Of a stretch of 7,570 bases of DNA, positions 5,042 to 7,570 are shown piece after piece (the stretch's first letter is position 1; the number at the start of each line of letters is the position of its first letter). Source of the stretch: Candidatus Altimarinota bacterium (GTDB lineage: Bacteria > Patescibacteriota > Gracilibacteria > BD1-5 > UBA2023). The notes under the pieces were generated by a model. The model searched no databases. It worked only from the letters and a program-made list of their open reading frames with translations, and was not told the origin of the DNA. A program made the position numbers and the translations under genes. The DNA lies in contig JALNXF010000021.1 of NCBI GenBank assembly GCA_023230505.1, positions 1 through 7,570 on the forward strand, read 5' to 3'.

Positions 5042-5061
5042 ATATTTTTTTTACAAAATAC

Positions 5062-5175
5062 ATCTTACTTATATATTACTATTTATCCTACTTAAAAGCG
5101 GAGTAGAAGCATATATATTATACAAGTATGATGAATATATTATATATATTATATTTAGTAATATATAAGTAAGAT
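5062..5175. repeat. Perfect 20-bp inverted repeats around a 74-bp AT-rich segment
   Basis: The left arm (5062-5081, starting ATCTTACTTA) and right arm (5156-5175, ending TAAGTAAGAT) are exact reverse complements over 20 bp. Each arm contains AGTAA twice, 11 bp apart (5157-5161 and 5168-5172 on the right). A third related copy on the left, TATCCTACTTA (5084-5094), matches 10 of 11 bases of the inverted right-arm copy TAAGTAAGATA. The centre carries AT palindromes and a CTACT/AGTAG pair (5088-5092, 5102-5106). It lies immediately before the recombinase-like gene at 5204. It could be an operator, a recombination site or a small invertible segment. Confidence 0.8.
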
Positions 5176-5203
5176 AAAAAATATAGTAAAGGACGAAAGA
5201 TAC

Positions 5204-5644
5204 ATGATTAATGAAAAATCACTTGATAAAGCACTCAGGGAATTAGAAAAAACGGATAAAAAATATTACATGATACTATATCTCTATGTAAACTATCCAT
5301 TTGTACCAATAACCAGATTAGTACAAATGACCAAAGAAAATGTATTAAGAAATGTGATAATGGTTAGAAACAATAAAACAACTAATATACCTACTGATAT
5401 CAAGAAAAAATTAGATAAATATATAGTATCAGTTAAAGGTAAATACTTATTTTCTGAGAATGGAAAAGAACCAATTAAGCCATATAAGGTATATAAAAGA
5501 CTAAAAGAGATAGAAAAAGAGTTTAAAATAATTAATCTAAATAATTTAGAATCTAGAAAACAATATGCTATTGATAGGAGAATGGAGAAGTTTGGAACGT
5601 TTTTTAATGTAAATAAGAAGAATAAAATAATTGAATTATTTTAA
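5204..5644 (+). CDS. Short recombinase-like protein lacking catalytic residues
   Basis: A 146-aa protein with RBS AAAGGA (5188-5193, 10-nt spacing). Residues 20-120 follow the tyrosine-recombinase catalytic-domain pattern: YYMILYLYVNY, then PITRLVQMTKENV where active enzymes have GxRxSELLxLxxxDI, a KT-containing beta region (K58-T59) followed by IP, a KYLF segment, and a weak counterpart of the HxxR box (LESRKQ). The position of the first catalytic Arg is Pro35, HxxR is absent, and the protein ends before the GH and Tyr boxes. There is no N-terminal core-binding domain. It is either a decayed fragment or a kept pseudoenzyme with a regulatory DNA- or protein-binding role; an intact frame, RBS and terminator favour a kept gene. 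It adjoins the 20-bp inverted repeats and faces the second recombinase. Homology is by eye and moderate. Confidence 0.6.
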   Translation: MINEKSLDKALRELEKTDKKYYMILYLYVNYPFVPITRLVQMTKENVLRNVIMVRNNKTTNIPTDIKKKLDKYIVSVKGKYLFSENGKEPIKPYKVYKRLKEIEKEFKIINLNNLESRKQYAIDRRMEKFGTFFNVNKKNKIIELF

Positions 5645-5671
5645 GGCTACTAATCAGTAGTAGCCTTTTTA
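5643..5671 (+). terminator. Terminator between convergent genes
   Basis: AAGGCTACT (5643-5651) pairs with AGTAGCCTT (5659-5667) around a 7-nt loop, running into TTTTT (5666-5670). It overlaps the stop codons of both the 5204 gene and the minus-strand integrase. On the plus strand it is a good intrinsic terminator; on the minus strand the following T-run is weak. Confidence 0.8.
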
Positions 5672-6465
5672 TTATACATAAATTTTTTATTAATTTTTTT
5701 TAGTACAATTTTCTTATCCACTGGGATATAACCAAAGGTGGTGTTAATATTGGAATGACCAACTATTGCTTGAATTTCTTCAATATCCAAATGTTCAGAA
5801 GCATATAAAATAAATAATCTTCTAAAATTATGAGTTTTAGCAACTTTAGACATTTTAACCTTTGATTTTTTAGCAATTTTTTTTAATAAATTTCGAAGTG
5901 CAGTATAAGAAATGGGCTTTTTATAATTTGATAAGAAGATAGGACCAGATGTAATATTATTTTTAATACAATAAAATTTTAAATCTTTTTTCAAATTGCT
6001 ATGAAGTGGTATCTCCCGATAAGATGATTTATTAAAAAAGCTAAATTTATTGATTAAAGATTCTTTAGTCAATTTTTTAAGCTCTGAGAATCTTATTCCA
6101 GTTAAAAAAAAAGTTTGAATAATTAAATTTTCTTTTTCAGTAGTATTTTTCAATAATTTTTTATAATCATTAAAAGTTAAAAACTCCTCATTGAAAGCAT
6201 AATTTTTTTTATATTTATACTTGAATTTTTCCATTTTCAAGAACTCCAGATATTTATTTAAACATGAGAGTTTAAAACAATAACTTGAAAAAGCGAAGGA
6301 CTTCAAAACATAATCTTTGTATTGTAAGAAGTGAGTTTGATTAGGTTTTTTAGTAATTTTAATTTTGTTAAAGAAAAATTGTATTTCCTGTAATATTTGT
6401 AATTTTCTCCTTTCTGAGATAGTAAATTTTCCTAAAAATTTAATAAAATAATCTTTTTTATACAT
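5650..6465 (-). CDS. Tyrosine recombinase/integrase, complete
   Basis: A 271-aa protein read leftward. I choose the ATG at 6465 (MYKKDYFIKF) because AGGAGA (complement of 6474-6479) lies 8 nt upstream; a longer frame back to 6591 is hydrophobic, has no site and crosses the promoter. The N-terminus is a SAM-like core-binding domain (about 10-80), followed by the catalytic domain: R125 in TGIRFSEL, probable K146 before YREIPL, H212-x-x-R215 in THNFRR, H237 in VGHS, and Y246 nine residues on. Size and motifs fit XerC/D-like integrases. It is convergent with the pseudo-recombinase, has its own promoter and is unlike the recombinase at 3192. It is the better candidate for integration and excision of the element or cargo. 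No att core could be identified. Confidence 0.9.
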   Translation of the reverse strand: MYKKDYFIKFLGKFTISERRKLQILQEIQFFFNKIKITKKPNQTHFLQYKDYVLKSFAFSSYCFKLSCLNKYLEFLKMEKFKYKYKKNYAFNEEFLTFNDYKKLLKNTTEKENLIIQTFFLTGIRFSELKKLTKESLINKFSFFNKSSYREIPLHSNLKKDLKFYCIKNNITSGPIFLSNYKKPISYTALRNLLKKIAKKSKVKMSKVAKTHNFRRLFILYASEHLDIEEIQAIVGHSNINTTFGYIPVDKKIVLKKINKKFMYNKKATTD

Positions 6466-6473
6466 TTCAAAAA

Positions 6474-6479
6474 TCTCCT
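6474..6479 (-). promoter_or_regulatory. RBS deciding the integrase start at 6465
   Basis: On the minus strand AGGAGA precedes the ATG at 6465 by 8 nt. It would lie inside the coding region if any upstream in-frame start were used. Confidence 0.7.
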
Positions 6480-6531
6480 TTTTTAGTGTGATTCCCCTAT
6501 ATGAAATGCATTCAAAAATGGTGTAAAAGAT

Positions 6532-6559
6532 ATTATAACAGGAATTGCCAATAAAACAA
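6532..6559 (-). promoter_or_regulatory. Promoter of the minus-strand integrase (extended -10)
   Basis: On the minus strand TTGTTT (6554-6559) and TATAAT (6532-6537) are 16 bp apart, with TG one base before the -10 (TGTTATAAT), an extended -10. The leader to the integrase start would be about 60 nt. Confidence 0.6.
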
Positions 6560-6617
6560 GCATAAATGTTAAAAATAATACAAAACAGCATAAGGGTATG
6601 ATAAAAGAGGGATAGTG

Positions 6618-6683
6618 ATGGGGAAAAAAAAGGTTTACTCTCTAAAGATGATGGTGTTTATTTTGATTATTTCAAAAGTTTGA
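6618..6683 (+). CDS. Possible small hydrophobic peptide (21 aa), doubtful
   Basis: AGAGGG (6606-6611) lies 6 nt before the ATG at 6618, opening 21 codons to TGA at 6681. The peptide has a KKK N-terminus and a hydrophobic MMVFILII core, the composition of small membrane-active or leader peptides. A second frame, without a usable start, carries another hydrophobic run (SLICLLLLIIAI) ending at a TAG just beyond 6710. This may be a tiny toxin-like peptide, a decayed membrane gene or chance; no family is recognised. Confidence 0.3.
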   Translation: MGKKKVYSLKMMVFILIISKV

Positions 6684-6744
6684 TTTGTTTGTTATTACTT
6701 ATTATAGCAATATAGACTATTTCAAGAATTATGTAGTAACATAT

Positions 6745-6805
6745 TAGGTTATAACCATAATATTGATGTAGATTCAATATTATGTTATGGTTATTTAAAC
6801 CCTAT
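6745..6805. repeat. Large bulged inverted repeat upstream of the coiled-coil gene
   Basis: ATAACCAT-AATATTGA (6751-6766) pairs with TCAATATT (6774-6781) and ATGGTTAT (6787-6794), leaving a one-sided 5-nt bulge ATGTT (6782-6786) and a 7-nt loop. TAGG near 6745 and CCTA near 6800 may extend it after an unpaired stretch. GGTTATAACC (6747-6756) is also a perfect palindrome. It may be an mRNA leader structure or a recombination site; no T-run makes it a terminator. Confidence 0.6.
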
Positions 6806-6841
6806 ACAGGCGTTTAATAAAATTATTAAGGACGTGAAATA

Positions 6842-7546
6842 ATGAAAAATTTTGAACCATATTTATCAGACTTAACTAAATTGACCAGTAAAGAAGAATC
6901 TTTTATTAGAAAAATTTTCTCCAGTATAGAATTAGATGAAATTCTATATTCTAAAGAGAATAATTCTCTCAAAGAAGAACTCCAAAATTTTAATAATTTG
7001 GTGGCAGCTCTTTCAAGTGAAGTTGGAAAAGGCAAAGAAAAGGTAAAAAAAGAAATTGACAACTTTTCTAAAAAAATTGAAAAATTAAAGAAAACTAAAT
7101 CCGAAATTGCAAGCCAGTTAACAACAAATATTTCAGCTGGTGGAACTGGGGAAGATCTCTATATTGATTTATTTAAAATTAATAATCAGATAAGGGATAT
7201 TGAAGAGGTTGAAAGAACTTTTAAAAGAAATATTGAATATCCTGCCACAACAAAAACAAAAAAATTAGGCAACGAAATTTTTGATACTGGCATAAAAATT
7301 TATAAGAAAAAAGCAATTATTCGAAAAAAGAATGAAGATATTCACATGAAAATTTATTTTTTGAAGAAATTGCTTGATTTAGTAGATTCCAAAAATAAAG
7401 CAATAGAAAAGCACAATATTGAGAATGCAATGGGAAAAGCATACATTCATTGTAATCCAGACTCTTCATTTCTTCCGTGGCAGGAAATCGAAAAAATTGT
7501 CAATGAAGAAATAGAAAAGAGGTGCAACAATGCAGGTAGTCTATAA
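6842..7546 (+). CDS. Coiled-coil protein of unknown function (234 aa)
   Basis: ATG at 6842 follows AAGGA (6828-6832) at 9 nt. The product is soluble, Lys/Glu-rich and mostly helical. A heptad-like coiled coil spans about 42-92 (NSLKEELQNFNNLVAALSSE, then EIDNFSKKIEKLKK), a GGTGEDL loop breaks it near 100-106, and helices continue at 107-130 and 150-195. The last 35 residues (CNPDSSFLPWQEIEKIV) look like a small folded cap. There are no nuclease, ATPase or membrane motifs, and the family is not recognised. The next gene starts inside its last codons, 17 nt before its stop ends, so the two are coupled and their products probably interact. Position beyond an integrase suggests a cargo operon, possibly a defence or regulatory module, but that is inference only. 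Confidence 0.75.
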   Translation: MKNFEPYLSDLTKLTSKEESFIRKIFSSIELDEILYSKENNSLKEELQNFNNLVAALSSEVGKGKEKVKKEIDNFSKKIEKLKKTKSEIASQLTTNISAGGTGEDLYIDLFKINNQIRDIEEVERTFKRNIEYPATTKTKKLGNEIFDTGIKIYKKKAIIRKKNEDIHMKIYFLKKLLDLVDSKNKAIEKHNIENAMGKAYIHCNPDSSFLPWQEIEKIVNEEIEKRCNNAGSL

Positions 7547-7570
7547 TATAGTTCTAGAAAAACCAATAAA
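7530..7570 (+). CDS. Start of an overlapping downstream gene (partial, runs off the window)
   Basis: ATG at 7530 has AGAGGTG (7518-7524) with 5-nt spacing and lies in another frame inside the end of the coiled-coil gene. Only 13 full codons are present (MQVVYNIVLEKPI...), open to the edge. The overlap and strong RBS support a real coupled gene; its function cannot be judged. Confidence 0.6.
   Translation, partial: MQVVYNIVLEKPI

Larger units (their letters stand above)
6560..6841 (+). other. Intergenic region between the integrase promoter and the coiled-coil gene
   Basis: It holds a possible 21-codon peptide frame (6618-6683), a weak forward promoter candidate (TTGTTA 6689-6694, 16 bp, TATAGA 6711-6716) and a large bulged inverted repeat (6745-6805). 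No longer gene with a ribosome binding site was found. Confidence 0.45.

Noticed and set aside
3192..6465. A recombinase-in-trio or Tn554-like transposon
   Set aside because: The three genes are not contiguous or co-oriented, one lacks catalytic residues, and other genes and terminators lie between them.
6466..6591. N-terminal extension of the minus-strand integrase
   Set aside because: The extension crosses the promoter and lacks an RBS; the ATG at 6465 is well served by AGGAGA.
1..7570. CRISPR array
   Set aside because: No regularly spaced repeats with unique spacers of typical length; the repeats found are short and contiguous or inverted.

Overview
The window is very AT-rich. Its genes are closely packed, mostly start behind strong purine-rich ribosome binding sites, and often overlap or nearly touch. 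This suggests a low-G+C Firmicute, most likely a clostridial lineage; the species cannot be told from the sequence. The content is that of a mobile element (conjugative plasmid or integrative conjugative element): an FtsK-type coupling ATPase, a membrane partner, a structured non-coding region that looks like a transfer or replication origin, several tyrosine-recombinase-family genes and many small accessory proteins. No rRNA, tRNA, CRISPR array or transposase was seen.

Layout. Positions 3-77 hold two groups of three 11-bp repeats, an operator-, centromere- or origin-like array that may continue left of the window. Positions 108-2852 form a forward run of six genes: two unknown small proteins, a VbhA-type antitoxin with no Fic toxin in the window, another small protein, a membrane protein, and the FtsK/SpoIIIE-type ATPase. 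The membrane protein shares a domain with the N-terminal half of the ATPase. Positions 2853-3191 are non-coding, rich in hairpins and short direct repeats, and look like oriT. A complete tyrosine recombinase (3192-3965) and a 72-aa protein follow, closed by a good terminator at 4194-4216.

Positions 4217-4582 carry a sigma-A-type promoter and a structured leader for a protein that joins a zinc-ribbon-like Cys4 motif to a ribbon-helix-helix C-terminus. Next is a 114-bp block with perfect 20-bp inverted repeats, whose arms repeat the 11-bp-spaced AGTAA motif of positions 3-77. A short recombinase-like protein lacking its catalytic residues follows. A second complete tyrosine recombinase (5650-6465) is convergent on the minus strand, with its own promoter. 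After a leader with a large bulged inverted repeat, a coiled-coil protein and the start of an overlapping gene (7530 onward) run off the right edge; these look like cargo.

Working model (inference): the membrane protein and ATPase form a split DNA-translocating coupling complex. The recombinase at 3192 sits directly beside an oriT-like region with no classical relaxase visible. It may act as a TcpM-like relaxase, as described for the clostridial plasmid pCW3, while the minus-strand recombinase would be the true integrase. The zinc/ribbon-helix-helix protein is a candidate binder of the 11-bp repeats.
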